Shown here in pieces: positions 17,846 to 26,891 of a stretch of 64,000 nt of DNA (its first letter is position 1; every line of letters starts with the position of its first letter). Under the pieces are notes generated by a model, which saw only the letters and a list, made by a program, of their open reading frames with translations, was not told the DNA's origin and ran no database searches. Made by a program: the position numbers and the translations under genes. The stretch is from Rhodothalassiaceae bacterium (GTDB taxonomy: Bacteria; Pseudomonadota; Alphaproteobacteria; Sphingomonadales; Rhodothalassiaceae), in assembly GCA_026004935.1 (NCBI GenBank), contig BPKC01000001.1, positions 2,641,381 through 2,705,380 on the forward strand, read 5' to 3'.

Positions 17846-18556
17846 ATGGCGAAGATCGACAAGTCCGCACCCTGGCAGCCGCCGCGCCTGCACCCCGAGG
17901 GCCATCCCTTCGTGCTGACTGCCGCGGCGCTGTCGGTGCTCTCCTTCTGGCTGATCTCGGATGCGCTGGGCTGGCTGCTGCTCGCGCTCGCCCTCGCCTG
18001 CGCCTTCTTCTTCCGCCACCCGCGCCGCACCACGCCGCTGGTGGAAGATGCGCTGGTCTCGGCGGCGGACGGCGTCGTCACCCATGTCACCCGGGAAGAA
18101 CCGCCTGAGGAGCTCGAGATGGAGGGCGAACGCTGGCGGATCTCGGTGTTCCTTTCGGTGCTGGACGTGCATGTGAACCGGGTGCCGGCGGACGGCGTCG
18201 TGCGCCGGCGGATCCACATCCGCGGCCGCTTCCTCAACGCCATGCGCGAGGAGGCGGCCGCCGCCAACGAGCGCACGCTGGTGCGCGTGGAAGGCGCCCA
18301 TGGCGACTACGGCTTCGCCCAGATCGCCGGGCTCATCGCCCGGCGCATCGTCTGCCCGCTGGAGGAAGGCGACCGTGTGAGCGCCGGCGAGCCCTTCGGC
18401 ATCATCCGCTTCGGCAGCCGGCTGGACATCTGGTGCCCGCCGGGCTTCCACCCCTGGGTCGCCGTGGGCCAGCGGGTCGTCGGCGGCGAGACGATCGTCG
18501 CGGCGGCGCGCCCGCTGGTTGCCGGTGGTGCCGTGCCCGAGACGCGGGCGAGCTGA
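17846..18556 (+). CDS. psd: Phosphatidylserine decarboxylase proenzyme (short form)
   Basis: Makes phosphatidylethanolamine from phosphatidylserine. It has 236 residues with an N-terminal membrane anchor (FVLTAAALSVLSFWLISDALGWLLL). The catalytic core holds DVHVNRVPADGVV and the self-cleavage site as RFGSR, where the Gly-Ser bond is cut to give the pyruvoyl group. The compact length and RFGSR are typical of the alphaproteobacterial short Psd. pssA follows after 11 bases and supplies the substrate, so the pair forms one lipid-synthesis operon. Confidence 0.93.
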   Translation: MAKIDKSAPWQPPRLHPEGHPFVLTAAALSVLSFWLISDALGWLLLALALACAFFFRHPRRTTPLVEDALVSAADGVVTHVTREEPPEELEMEGERWRISVFLSVLDVHVNRVPADGVVRRRIHIRGRFLNAMREEAAAANERTLVRVEGAHGDYGFAQIAGLIARRIVCPLEEGDRVSAGEPFGIIRFGSRLDIWCPPGFHPWVAVGQRVVGGETIVAAARPLVAGGAVPETRAS

Positions 18557-18567
18557 AGCCGGCCGCC

Positions 18568-19398
18568 ATGATCCGCAGACACCAGGAGCACGGCGAAGGG
18601 AGACCGGCGCGGCGCCTGCGGCGCGGCTTTCCGCGGCGCGTGACGCTGCGGGCGCTCGCCGCCAACATCGTCACCACCATCGCCCTCTCGGCCGGGGTGA
18701 CCGCCATCCGCTTCGCCCTCGAGGGCCGGTTCAAGAGCGCGGTGACCGCCGTCATCATCGCCGGCGTTCTCGACGGGCTCGACGGCACCATCGCCCGCCT
18801 GCTCAAGAGCACGAGCCGCTTCGGCGCCGAGCTCGACTCGCTGTCGGACGTCATCGCCTTCGGCGTCGCACCGGCCATCGTGATCTACAGCTGGGGCCTT
18901 GCGGATCTCGGCCGCATCGGCTGGATCGTCGCGCTCGCCTACGCGGTGGCCTGTGCGCTGAGACTGGCGCGCTACAACACCCAGGCGGAAGAAGGCGGCG
19001 AGGACGACAAGCGCCGGGCCGGCTTCTTCGTCGGCGTGCCGGCGCCGGCGGGGGCCGCGCTCGTGCTGTTCGCGCCCATCGTGGATTTCGCCTTCGACAT
19101 GACGATCTTCCGCTCGTCGTCCGCGCTCGCGCTCTATGTCGCCGTCATCGCCGGCCTCATGGTCTCGACGCTGCCGACCTTCTCCTCGCGCCAGATCCGC
19201 ATCGCGGGCGAGAACATGCTGCTGCTGCTGCTCGGGGTCGCGGTCCTCGCGGCGGCGCTCATCGCCTATGGCTGGTCGGTGCTGGCGGTGCTGATCGCCG
19301 CCTACATCGCATCCCTGCCGCTCGCCGCATGGCGCTGGCGGCGGATCCGGGCCGCGCTGCCCGCCCAGCCCGACATCTTCGCGGACGACAGCCGATGA
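18568..19398 (+). CDS. pssA: CDP-diacylglycerol-serine O-phosphatidyltransferase
   Basis: A membrane enzyme joining CDP-diacylglycerol and serine to make phosphatidylserine. It has 276 residues. The CDP-alcohol phosphatidyltransferase signature is complete: DGLDGTIARLL, SRFGAELDSLSD, with all the metal-binding Asp residues. Several membrane helices follow. The ATG at 18568 is favoured by its 11-base spacing from psd. It is convergent with the RND permease gene, which ends seven bases beyond. Confidence 0.94.
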   Translation: MIRRHQEHGEGRPARRLRRGFPRRVTLRALAANIVTTIALSAGVTAIRFALEGRFKSAVTAVIIAGVLDGLDGTIARLLKSTSRFGAELDSLSDVIAFGVAPAIVIYSWGLADLGRIGWIVALAYAVACALRLARYNTQAEEGGEDDKRRAGFFVGVPAPAGAALVLFAPIVDFAFDMTIFRSSSALALYVAVIAGLMVSTLPTFSSRQIRIAGENMLLLLLGVAVLAAALIAYGWSVLAVLIAAYIASLPLAAWRWRRIRAALPAQPDIFADDSR

Positions 19399-19404
19399 TC
19401 CTTC

Positions 19405-22400
19405 CTATTCGGCCGGCGCGCGCACGGGTGTCGGCAGCGCCTCGTCATCCGGCCGGGTGCGGGAGAGACGGCCGAAGCGCGCACGCATCGCGGCCTTCAT
19501 CCGCGCAAGCCGCGCCGCGAACGACAGCTTGAGCGCCAGCAGACTCGGCGTCACCACGAGCGTCAGCACCGTCGCGAACAGCAGGCCGAAGGCGATGGCG
19601 AGCGCGAGATCCACCCACACGAAGGAGGTGGGCGAGCCGATCTCCACGCGGCGGGCCAGAAAGTCGATGTTGAACTGGAAGACCATCGGCAGCAGCCCGA
19701 TGATCGTCGTGATCGAGGTGAGCAGCACGGGTCTGAGCCGCTGGACGCCCGTATGCACGATCGCCTTCCACGGATCCTCGCCCGATTTCACGAGCCGGTC
19801 ATAGGTGTCGATCAGCACGATGTTGTTGTTGACGACGATGCCGGCGAGCGCGATCACGCCCACCCCCGTCATGACGATGACGAAGGGCCGCTCGAGCAGC
19901 CACAGCTCGAAGACCACCCCGATGGTGGACAGCAGCACGGCGGTGAGAATCAGGCCCGCCTGATAGAAGCTGTCGAACTGGGCGAGCAGGATGATCGCCA
20001 TCAGAAACAGCGCGATCATGAAGGCCGAGACGAGGAAGCTGCTCGATTCCTGCTCCAGCTCGTCCTGGCCGGCGAAGCGGAACTTGACGCCGGGCCGGAA
20101 CTGCTGTCCCGCCAGCCATTGCCGCAGCTCGGCCACCATCGCCGGCGGCTGGACGCCCTCGGCGACATCGGCGGCCACCGTGATCACGCGCTCGCCGTCC
20201 CGGCGCTCGATGTCGCCGGTCTTGGGCCGGGCCACGCGTTTGAGGAAATGGCTCACCGGCACCATGCCGTGGGCCGTCGGGATCCGCAGACGGTCGAGCG
20301 TCAGGATGCCCCGCTCCTCTGGTGGAAAGCGCAGGCGGATGTCGACGTCGTCATCGGCATTGTCGGGCCGGTAGCGGCCGACGAGCGCGCCGTTTGTCAC
20401 GAGCTGGACGAAGCGGCCGATGGTGGCGACGTCGGTGCCGAAACGCCCCGCCTCCTCGCGATCGACCTCGAGCCGCCATTCGATGCCGGGCACGGCACGG
20501 GTGTCGTCGATGTCGACGAGGCCGGGCATGCTTTCCATCTTCGCGCGCAGGCGCTCCACCGCGTCCTCGACGGCGGCCGGGTCGTCCCCGATCACCCGCA
20601 CCTGCACCGCCTTGCCTTGCACGGGGCCGCTCTGCTGCTCCACGAATTCGGCGCGGACGCCGGCAAGCCCCTTGAGCCGCTCGCGGATCTCCGCCTCGAT
20701 CTCCGCGGCCGGCCGGCGCTCGCGCCAGTCGGCCAGCAGCAGCGAGACGCGCCCGACGGCGTCCTCCGCCCGGCCCGAGCCGGCTCCGACACGGGTGTAG
20801 ATGTCGTTCACCCCGTCGATGCCCTGAAGCCGGCTTTCCACCTGGCGCACGAGGCGGTCCATCTCGGCGATCGAGAGATTGCCGCGGGCATGCACATAGA
20901 CCCGCGCCCAGTCCGGCTCGCCGTCCGGGAAGAGGATCTGGCCCTTGTTGTCGAAGGCATAGAGCGCGTAGATGCCGACGAGCGCGAGGAAGGTCGCACC
21001 CGCCACCAGCCCGGGCCGCCTGATGATGCGCGTGAGCGTGCGCGCATACAGACCCGTCAACCCCCCGAGACGTTCCGGATCGAAGGCGCGCTCGCCGGAG
21101 AGCTGGGCGACCAGATTGGGATCCGCCTCGCCGGGCCTGCCGAAGGCCGCGCCCAGACTCGGCAGGAAGACGAGCGCCATCAGCAGCGATGCCGAGAGCA
21201 CGAAGATCACGGTGAGCGGCAGATAGCTCATGAAGTCGCCCAGGATCCCGGGCCAGAACAGCAGCGGCAGAAAGGCGGCCAGGGTGGTGGCGGTGGACGA
21301 GATGATCGGCCAGGCCATCCGGCGCGCGGCCAGGCGATAGGCCTCCACCCGGTCGAGCCCCTCGATCATCTTGCGGTCGGCGTATTCGCTCACCACGATC
21401 GCCCCGTCCACAAGCATGCCGACGGCGAGGATGAGGCCGAACAGCACGACCGTGTTGATGCTGTAGCCGAAGAAGTAGAGAAGCGCGATGCCGAGCAGGA
21501 AGCTGCCCGGGATCGTCAGCCCCACGAGCAGCCCCGAACGCGCGCCCAGCGCCGCCACCACGACGATCGCGACCAGCACCACCGCGGACAGCACCGAGTT
21601 GCGCAGGGTGCCGAGAAAGTCGGCGACATAGACGGACTCGTCGTTGAGGAAGGCGTAGTGCAGACCGGCCGGCCAGGCCTTCGCCGCCGCCTCGACGGCC
21701 GCCTTGGCCGCCGCCGCGGTCTCGACGGTGTTGGTGCCGGCGCGCTTGATGACCTCGAGCGTGATCGCCGGGCGGCCGTTGAAGCGCGCGAGAGAATAGG
21801 GCTCCTTGAAGCGCCGGCGCGCCTCGGCGACGTCACCCAGCGTGACGATGCCGTCGGCGGTGGCCTTGAGCGGCAGACGGGCGACGTCGCGGGCGTCCTC
21901 GAACAGACCCGGCACCTTGACCGCGAACCGCCCCGCACCCGTGTCCAGCGCGCCCGCGGCCACCAGAATGTTGTTGCGCTGGACCATCGCGACGAGGTCC
22001 GCCACCGAAATGTCGTAGGTCTCGAGCTTGGCGGGATCGACGATCACCTCCAGCACCTCGTCGCGCTTGCCGGAGACCTCCGCGCGCAGCACGCTCGCAA
22101 TGCTCTCGAGGCGGTCCTTCAGATCGTCCGCGATCCGGAACAGCGTGCGCTCGGGAAGGCTGCCGTAGAGCACGACGGTAAGGATCGGATCATCGCCGGC
22201 CGAGTATTCGCGCACGATCGGCTCTTCCGTATCCGTCGGCAGATCAGCCTTCGCCAGATCGACCGCCTCGCGCACGTCCTGGAGCGCCTTGTCGGGATCG
22301 ACGTCGGATTCGAATTCGAGCACGAGGAAGGCGCCACCCTCCTGCGCGGTGGCCGTGAGCTCCTTGAGGCCCGGGACGGTGAGCAGCTGCTTTTCCATGG

Positions 22401-22602
22401 GCTTGACCAGCAGCCGCTCCGCATCCTCGGGCGAAATGCCCTCATGCGGGATGCTGACCGAGAAGAAGGGGAACTGGATGTCCGGATTGTTCTCCTTCGG
22501 GATCTTCGCGTAGGCGTAGAGCCCCGCGATCAGGATCATCGCGAACAGCGTCAGAAACAGCCGCCGGCGACGGACCGCGGTGTCGATGATGGGGTTGATC
22601 AT
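19405..22602 (-). CDS. RND-family efflux permease (HAE1/AcrB type)
   Basis: Proton-driven inner-membrane pump of 1065 residues, with the usual N-terminal helix (RRRLFLTLFAMILIAGLYAY), two large periplasmic loops and about 12 membrane helices. The segment VGMLVDGAIVVSEYADRKM carries the helix-4 Asp expected for proton relay. The DSFYQAGLILTAVLLSTIG and VVNNNIVLIDTYDRL regions fit the second half. It overlaps the adaptor stop by ATGA. The substrate is not predictable. It probably works with a TolC-like channel such as the one at 14-15.5 kb and under the upstream PadR regulator. Confidence 0.93.
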   Translation of the reverse strand: MINPIIDTAVRRRRLFLTLFAMILIAGLYAYAKIPKENNPDIQFPFFSVSIPHEGISPEDAERLLVKPMEKQLLTVPGLKELTATAQEGGAFLVLEFESDVDPDKALQDVREAVDLAKADLPTDTEEPIVREYSAGDDPILTVVLYGSLPERTLFRIADDLKDRLESIASVLRAEVSGKRDEVLEVIVDPAKLETYDISVADLVAMVQRNNILVAAGALDTGAGRFAVKVPGLFEDARDVARLPLKATADGIVTLGDVAEARRRFKEPYSLARFNGRPAITLEVIKRAGTNTVETAAAAKAAVEAAAKAWPAGLHYAFLNDESVYVADFLGTLRNSVLSAVVLVAIVVVAALGARSGLLVGLTIPGSFLLGIALLYFFGYSINTVVLFGLILAVGMLVDGAIVVSEYADRKMIEGLDRVEAYRLAARRMAWPIISSTATTLAAFLPLLFWPGILGDFMSYLPLTVIFVLSASLLMALVFLPSLGAAFGRPGEADPNLVAQLSGERAFDPERLGGLTGLYARTLTRIIRRPGLVAGATFLALVGIYALYAFDNKGQILFPDGEPDWARVYVHARGNLSIAEMDRLVRQVESRLQGIDGVNDIYTRVGAGSGRAEDAVGRVSLLLADWRERRPAAEIEAEIRERLKGLAGVRAEFVEQQSGPVQGKAVQVRVIGDDPAAVEDAVERLRAKMESMPGLVDIDDTRAVPGIEWRLEVDREEAGRFGTDVATIGRFVQLVTNGALVGRYRPDNADDDVDIRLRFPPEERGILTLDRLRIPTAHGMVPVSHFLKRVARPKTGDIERRDGERVITVAADVAEGVQPPAMVAELRQWLAGQQFRPGVKFRFAGQDELEQESSSFLVSAFMIALFLMAIILLAQFDSFYQAGLILTAVLLSTIGVVFELWLLERPFVIVMTGVGVIALAGIVVNNNIVLIDTYDRLVKSGEDPWKAIVHTGVQRLRPVLLTSITTIIGLLPMVFQFNIDFLARRVEIGSPTSFVWVDLALAIAFGLLFATVLTLVVTPSLLALKLSFAARLARMKAAMRARFGRLSRTRPDDEALPTPVRAPAE

Positions 22603-23762
22603 GGCGTCTTCTCCCCGGCGGTCAGCGGCGCAGCCGCGGCCCGTCCAGACGTGCGGCCGTCGGCCCCGCCCTCATCGGCGAGAGCCGGCGCGAAATCCGG
22701 ATCGGCTTCGGTTTCCACATGCTCGCCCGCGCGCACGAAATCCTGGCCGACCGTGATCAGCCGGATCCGCTCCGGCAGCCCGCCGACCCAGATCGCCCGC
22801 CCCGCATCTTCGAGGATCGTGACCGGGTGGAAGCGCACGACGCCGGCGTCATCGACCGCGCGCACGCCGATGCGCCCGTCCGGGCCCAGCACGAGAACCG
22901 ATGGCGGAATCCGGTGGGCGGGAACCGTCTTCAGCGGCACGACGGCGGTCGCCGTCAGCCCGTCCATGATCGCGCCGTCGGGATTGGCAAGCAGGATCTC
23001 GACCCGGAAGGTGCGGGTCGCCGGATCGGCCGTCGGCGCGACGAAGTGCACGCGGCCCGCGAATCTGCGCCCGTCCAGGAGATGGACGTCGACCGCGCCG
23101 CCCGGTTCCACATGAGCGACGTCGGCCTCGGTGACGCTGGTCACCACCAGCATGGGATCGAGCATCGCCACCGTCGCGCACACGCCCCCGACCGCCAGAT
23201 AGTCGCCGACATCGGCGGGCCGATCCGCCACCACGCCGGCGAAGGGCGCGCGGATGCGGGTGTTGGCGAGCGCGAGCTCCTTGCGGCGCACATCGGCGCG
23301 TGCGGCCTCGAGCGCGGCCTTCGCCTCCGCCAGCGCGGTGCGTGAGCGGTGCCCCGCCGCGGCGAGCTTCTGGGCCGCCTCGTATTCGAGCTCCCGCTGG
23401 GTGAGACGGGCCTTGGCCTCTTCCAGCTCCTCGGCGCGCGCGCGCGATTCGAGCTCGCAGATCACCGCGCCCTTCTCGACGGCCGCTCCCTTCTCCACGG
23501 GGGTGGCGACGACCCGGCCTTCGACCTCGGCCTTCAGCTCCACCTTCCGCCAGGCCTCGGTGCGCCCGCGCAAGCGCAGGTGCCGGGTGAAATCGCGCGC
23601 CGTGATCTCCGCCACCCGCACGCGGAAGGTCGCATCCGCCTCCGTCCGCGTCTGCTTGCGGGCGGCCGGGCGATCATCCGGCCCGCCGAAGAGATAGCCG
23701 GATCCCACCCACAGCGCGATCACGGCAAGCGTCGCCAGAGCGACCAGATAGGACTTCTTCAT
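22599..23762 (-). CDS. RND efflux periplasmic adaptor (HlyD/MFP family)
   Basis: Membrane-fusion protein linking the permease to the outer-membrane channel. It has 387 residues with an N-terminal membrane anchor (YLVALATLAVIALWVGSGYL). The split lipoyl domain is visible (LKAEVEGRVVATPVEKGAAV and TRIRAPFAGVVADRPADVGD), with a coiled-coil hairpin between. A beta-barrel domain follows. A GTG one codon upstream (23765) is the alternative start. The stop overlaps the permease start by 4 bases. Confidence 0.92.
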   Translation of the reverse strand: MKKSYLVALATLAVIALWVGSGYLFGGPDDRPAARKQTRTEADATFRVRVAEITARDFTRHLRLRGRTEAWRKVELKAEVEGRVVATPVEKGAAVEKGAVICELESRARAEELEEAKARLTQRELEYEAAQKLAAAGHRSRTALAEAKAALEAARADVRRKELALANTRIRAPFAGVVADRPADVGDYLAVGGVCATVAMLDPMLVVTSVTEADVAHVEPGGAVDVHLLDGRRFAGRVHFVAPTADPATRTFRVEILLANPDGAIMDGLTATAVVPLKTVPAHRIPPSVLVLGPDGRIGVRAVDDAGVVRFHPVTILEDAGRAIWVGGLPERIRLITVGQDFVRAGEHVETEADPDFAPALADEGGADGRTSGRAAAAPLTAGEKTP

Positions 23763-23931
23763 CACGTTCCCCGTCGTCGGCGCCGGCCGGATGGCATGAT
23801 CCGGTGACGCCGGTTCCTCGCTGCCACTTCTTTTGTCACGGACGGTCCGCCGGGCCGTCCATGGCGCGGGTCTTCACTTGACTTGCCGCGCCCGCGCGCC
23901 TTGCGGCCAGTGCGACGATGGTTTGCCGCAC

Positions 23932-24471
23932 CTATTCGGCTGCCGAAGAAACCCTGAGCTCCTCCTGAAGCCGCCTTCCCTCCTCTTCCAGGAAGGCCCG
24001 CGCGGCCTTCAGCTGGTTGAGCCCGTAGCGCAGCACGAAGCGCTGGGTCGAGGTGAGCGCCTCGTCCTCCAGCAGCGGCTCCAGCGCCGCAATCTGGGAG
24101 CCGAGCTGCTCGCGCCGCAGGAACAGGAGTGCCGGAATGCGGTCCGGCGCCACCGCCTCGGCGAACAGCAGCGCGGCCAGGAAGTCCGAACGCACGCGAT
24201 CGGGCTCCGGCGGCTGCTGGAGGACGCGGCGCAGCGCCTCGCGCCCCGCCTCGGTGATGGAGTAGATCTTCTTGTCGGGGCGGCCGTCCTGCGGCTCGCA
24301 GCGGCAGGTGATGAGCCCCTCCTCCGTCAGCTGCGCGAGCGCCGGATAGATCGAGCCGAAGCTCGCCTCCGCCACGAGCGCAAGCGTGCCCTCGCGCACC
24401 ATCTTGCGGATCTCGTAGCCCGTCGCATCGCCCAGTGCGAGGATGCCGAGACAGAGTGTCCGGATGTCCAT
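23932..24471 (-). CDS. PadR family transcriptional regulator
   Basis: 179 residues. The N-terminal winged helix has the PadR signature: LCLGILALGDATGYEIRKMV, SIYPALAQLTEEGLI and a wing with GRPDKKIYSITEAGREAL. The C-terminal part is a dimerising helix bundle (LFLRREQLGSQIAALEPLL). It lies directly upstream of the RND adaptor gene with the same orientation, 169 bases away, so it is the likely local repressor. A perfect palindrome sits just before its start. The inducer is unknown. Confidence 0.9.
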   Translation of the reverse strand: MDIRTLCLGILALGDATGYEIRKMVREGTLALVAEASFGSIYPALAQLTEEGLITCRCEPQDGRPDKKIYSITEAGREALRRVLQQPPEPDRVRSDFLAALLFAEAVAPDRIPALLFLRREQLGSQIAALEPLLEDEALTSTQRFVLRYGLNQLKAARAFLEEEGRRLQEELRVSSAAE

Positions 24472-24489
24472 GAAGCTGGTCAGCCTTTC

Positions 24490-24502
24490 TATCGATTCGA
24501 TA
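24490..24502. promoter_or_regulatory. Palindrome upstream of padR, probable operator
   Basis: TATCGATTCGATA is a perfect 13-base palindrome around a central T, 18 bases before the PadR start codon. Its position fits autoregulation. AT-rich sequence around it (TATACTCG, CTTATAAC) could be promoter elements. Binding is inferred, not shown. Confidence 0.45.
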
Positions 24503-24690
24503 TACTCGCACGCTCCCTTATAACCCTCCCATGCCCGCGTGTAAAGCCCGCCCGCACCGACGGGCGCCCGTGCGGCCGTCCAGCTGGCGCATCGTCGCGG
24601 GCGCTTGGCATGCTTGCTGCATCGGCACGCGATGGGCGATCATGGCCACCGGCGCATGGCGGCGAAACCCGGGAAAGGGCGAACGGGACG

Positions 24691-25443
24691 ATGACACCGG
24701 CATTCACGCTTCACGGACCCCGCAGAGCGGCGCTGGCGTTTGCCGCCGCGGCGGCGCTGGCGCTGACGGCGGGCGCCTGTGCCCAGTTCCGGCCTCAGGC
24801 GGAAGGCTCCCTCGTGCCGGGCGAGATGACGGCCTCCCAGATGAGGGCGGCATCCGAGGACCGGTTGCAGGAGCGTCTCGCCAGCCTCGACGCGCAGGTG
24901 AGCGAACTGGCCTTCCAGATCCGCACCAACCGCGAGGCGATCGAAAAGGCGCAGGCGGCGCTGGCCGAGCTCGATTCCTGGCGGGCGCAGCTCGCCGCAT
25001 TGGCTGAACAGGTGCCGGCCGTCTCCGGCAAGGCGGATCAGCTCGAGGCCGCGCTGGCCGCCGCGCGCCGGCGCATCGCCGCCCTGGAACAGCGCCTGGG
25101 GCGTCAGGACCGCACGCTCGCCGAGATCCGCTCGGCGCTCGCGCGCAACGGCGAGGCCCCGCGCTTCGGCATCCACATCGCGGACTTTCCCGATCCCGTC
25201 TCCGCCGCGGCCGGCTGGATCGCCCTCAAGGAGCGTCTTCACGAAAATGTGAAGGGTCTTCACGCGATCGTGAAGCGTGCCTCGGGCGGGCCGGAGAATC
25301 CGGAATATGTCCAACTGGTTGTAGGCCCGTTTGCGGACGCGGAAGACGCCAGCGCCCGCTGTGCGGCCATCAAGCCCGTCACAAGCATTTGTGATGTCGT
25401 GACGTTTTCGGGCGACCCCCTGGACCGCGACGGCCGGCGCTGA
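24691..25443 (+). CDS. Exported coiled-coil protein with C-terminal SPOR-like domain
   Basis: 250 residues. The N-terminal signal segment (AALAFAAAAALALTAGAC) ends at C30, a possible but non-classical lipobox because Ala rather than Leu is at -3. Residues about 50-155 are strongly heptad-patterned (ERLASLDAQVSELAFQI, RRRIAALEQRLGRQDRTL), predicting a coiled coil. The C-terminal ~80 residues (FGIHIADFPDPVSAAAGWIA to VQLVVGPFADAEDASARC) match a SPOR-type fold. A role at the cell wall or septum is plausible. It stands alone, divergent from padR. Confidence 0.7.
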   Translation: MTPAFTLHGPRRAALAFAAAAALALTAGACAQFRPQAEGSLVPGEMTASQMRAASEDRLQERLASLDAQVSELAFQIRTNREAIEKAQAALAELDSWRAQLAALAEQVPAVSGKADQLEAALAAARRRIAALEQRLGRQDRTLAEIRSALARNGEAPRFGIHIADFPDPVSAAAGWIALKERLHENVKGLHAIVKRASGGPENPEYVQLVVGPFADAEDASARCAAIKPVTSICDVVTFSGDPLDRDGRR

Positions 25444-25869
25444 GATACGGCCGACGACCGGTTCCGCGGCGGCAAACCTGCGGCATTACATCGCACGCGT
25501 GCATGCTGATGCGTGTCGCGGGGTATTGATTTTGCACGTCATCATGGAAGATGCTCTGCGCGTGACGAGACGGGGCGCCATCGCGGAGCAGGGGCGATCG
25601 CAATCCGCGTCGCCGGAGGCGGGCGCAGGCGGGATGGGGGGCATGCCTCGCCCGCCCCGCGGGAAGCGTCGGGGCCGGCAGCCGCCGGGAGCGCGATGCC
25701 CGCTCACCCTTCCCGCGGCGGGACGGCGCGCATGACGATGCGTTTCGAAGCCTCAAGGGGCATGAGGCTTCGATGACGCGGCACCGCGGCGGGCGGCCGC
25801 TTTCGGGGCTGGTGGCGGCCGTTTCCGCCGCGGTGCGCTTTCTGGATGCACGGCAGGGAGGAGATGCCG
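25444..25869. other. Intergenic region without a supported gene
   Basis: About 425 bases between the SPOR-like gene and the metallo-beta-lactamase-fold gene. Short open frames show no start signal or family resemblance. The only structure I see is the inverted repeat at 25745-25773. Locally AT-richer sequence near 25525-25555 (TATTGATTTTGCACG) could hold a promoter. Confidence 0.6.
25745..25773. repeat. Perfect 11-bp inverted repeat
   Basis: TCGAAGCCTCA and TGAGGCTTCGA are separated by a 7-base loop (AGGGGCA). No T-run follows on either strand, so it is not a standard terminator. It lies about 95 bases before the metallo-beta-lactamase-fold gene. Confidence 0.7.
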
Positions 25870-26853
25870 GTGATCCTGCAGCCCGCCCGACCGCGGCCGG
25901 AAGCGCTCCGCCGGGCCGCACCCCACGTTCGACACGCGATCTGCGCAGTTCTGGCGTGGCTTCTTTTTGCGCCTGCGCCCGCGCCGATCGCGTCGGCCGG
26001 CGGCGTGACGCTGCCGGACTGGAAGACCGTCAAGGTGACCGCGCACCATGTCCGCGGTCCCGTCTGGTATCTCGAGGGCTTCGGCGGCAACATCGGCGTC
26101 GTCGCGGATCCGCGCGGCTTCGTGCTCATCGACGACCAGTATGCGCCGCTGACGGACAAGGTCCGTGCCGCGCTCGCCACCATCGCGGGCGACCGGCCGG
26201 CCTGGTTCGTGATCAACACCCACTGGCACCCGGACCACACCGGCGGCAACGAGCGCTTCGCGACCGCCGGCGCCATCGTCATCGCCCACGACAACACCCG
26301 CCGCCATCTCGCGGTGGCGATGCTGGACCAGACCCTGCCCGAGCTGCTGCGTCCCAGGGCGGCGGCCCTTCCGCTCGTGACCTTCACCGATGCCGTCACC
26401 TTCCATCTCGCGGACGAGGAGGTGACGGCCTTCCACATCCCGCCGGCGCACACCGACGGCGACGTGGTGGTGCGCTTTGCGGCGAGCAACGTCATCCACG
26501 CCGGCGACGCCTATTTTCAGGGCTTCTATCCCTGGATCGACGTCGACAACGGCGGCTCCATCGACGGGCTCATCGCCTTCTGGGAACGGCTCGCAAACGA
26601 GCTCATGGACGACGAGACCATCGTCATCCCCGGCCACGGCCCGCCGGCCCGGCGTGCCGACGTGCGGGCCTATCTTGCGGACATGCGCAAGCTCAGGGCG
26701 CGGGTCGCCGAGGCGATGGCCAAGGGTGAAAGCCTCGCGCATCTGATCGCCCGCCATCCGCTTGCCGATCTCAACCCGCGCTATGAGAGCCCCGTGGTGG
26801 AGGAGGCCGACATCCTCACCATGGTCTGGCGCTCGCTCGCACGCGCGCGGTAG
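25870..26853 (+). CDS. Secreted metallo-beta-lactamase-fold hydrolase
   Basis: A zinc hydrolase of the MBL superfamily, about 327 residues. A signal segment (AICAVLAWLLFAPAPAPIASA) precedes the domain. The metal motif HWHPDH is at about 118-123 in NTHWHPDHTGGN. Further ligands are seen in HTDGDVVV, HAGDAYFQ and PGHGPP. This arrangement is typical of the broad SoxH/B3-like group, so beta-lactam hydrolysis should not be assumed. The start is uncertain: GTG 25870 has GGAGG eight bases upstream, while ATG 25864 is too close to it and ATG 25846 is weaker. It precedes the PIG-L gene by 38 bases. Confidence 0.85.
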   Translation: MILQPARPRPEALRRAAPHVRHAICAVLAWLLFAPAPAPIASAGGVTLPDWKTVKVTAHHVRGPVWYLEGFGGNIGVVADPRGFVLIDDQYAPLTDKVRAALATIAGDRPAWFVINTHWHPDHTGGNERFATAGAIVIAHDNTRRHLAVAMLDQTLPELLRPRAAALPLVTFTDAVTFHLADEEVTAFHIPPAHTDGDVVVRFAASNVIHAGDAYFQGFYPWIDVDNGGSIDGLIAFWERLANELMDDETIVIPGHGPPARRADVRAYLADMRKLRARVAEAMAKGESLAHLIARHPLADLNPRYESPVVEEADILTMVWRSLARAR

Positions 26854-26891
26854 GATCGGCCGCGCGCGCAGGCTGAGGCAGGCGGGATCCG

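Noticed and set aside
19753-23115. A plus-strand open frame of about 1120 codons opposite the RND genes
   Set aside because: Shadow of the RND permease and adaptor; His/Arg/Glu-rich nonsense-like composition with no ribosome-binding site.
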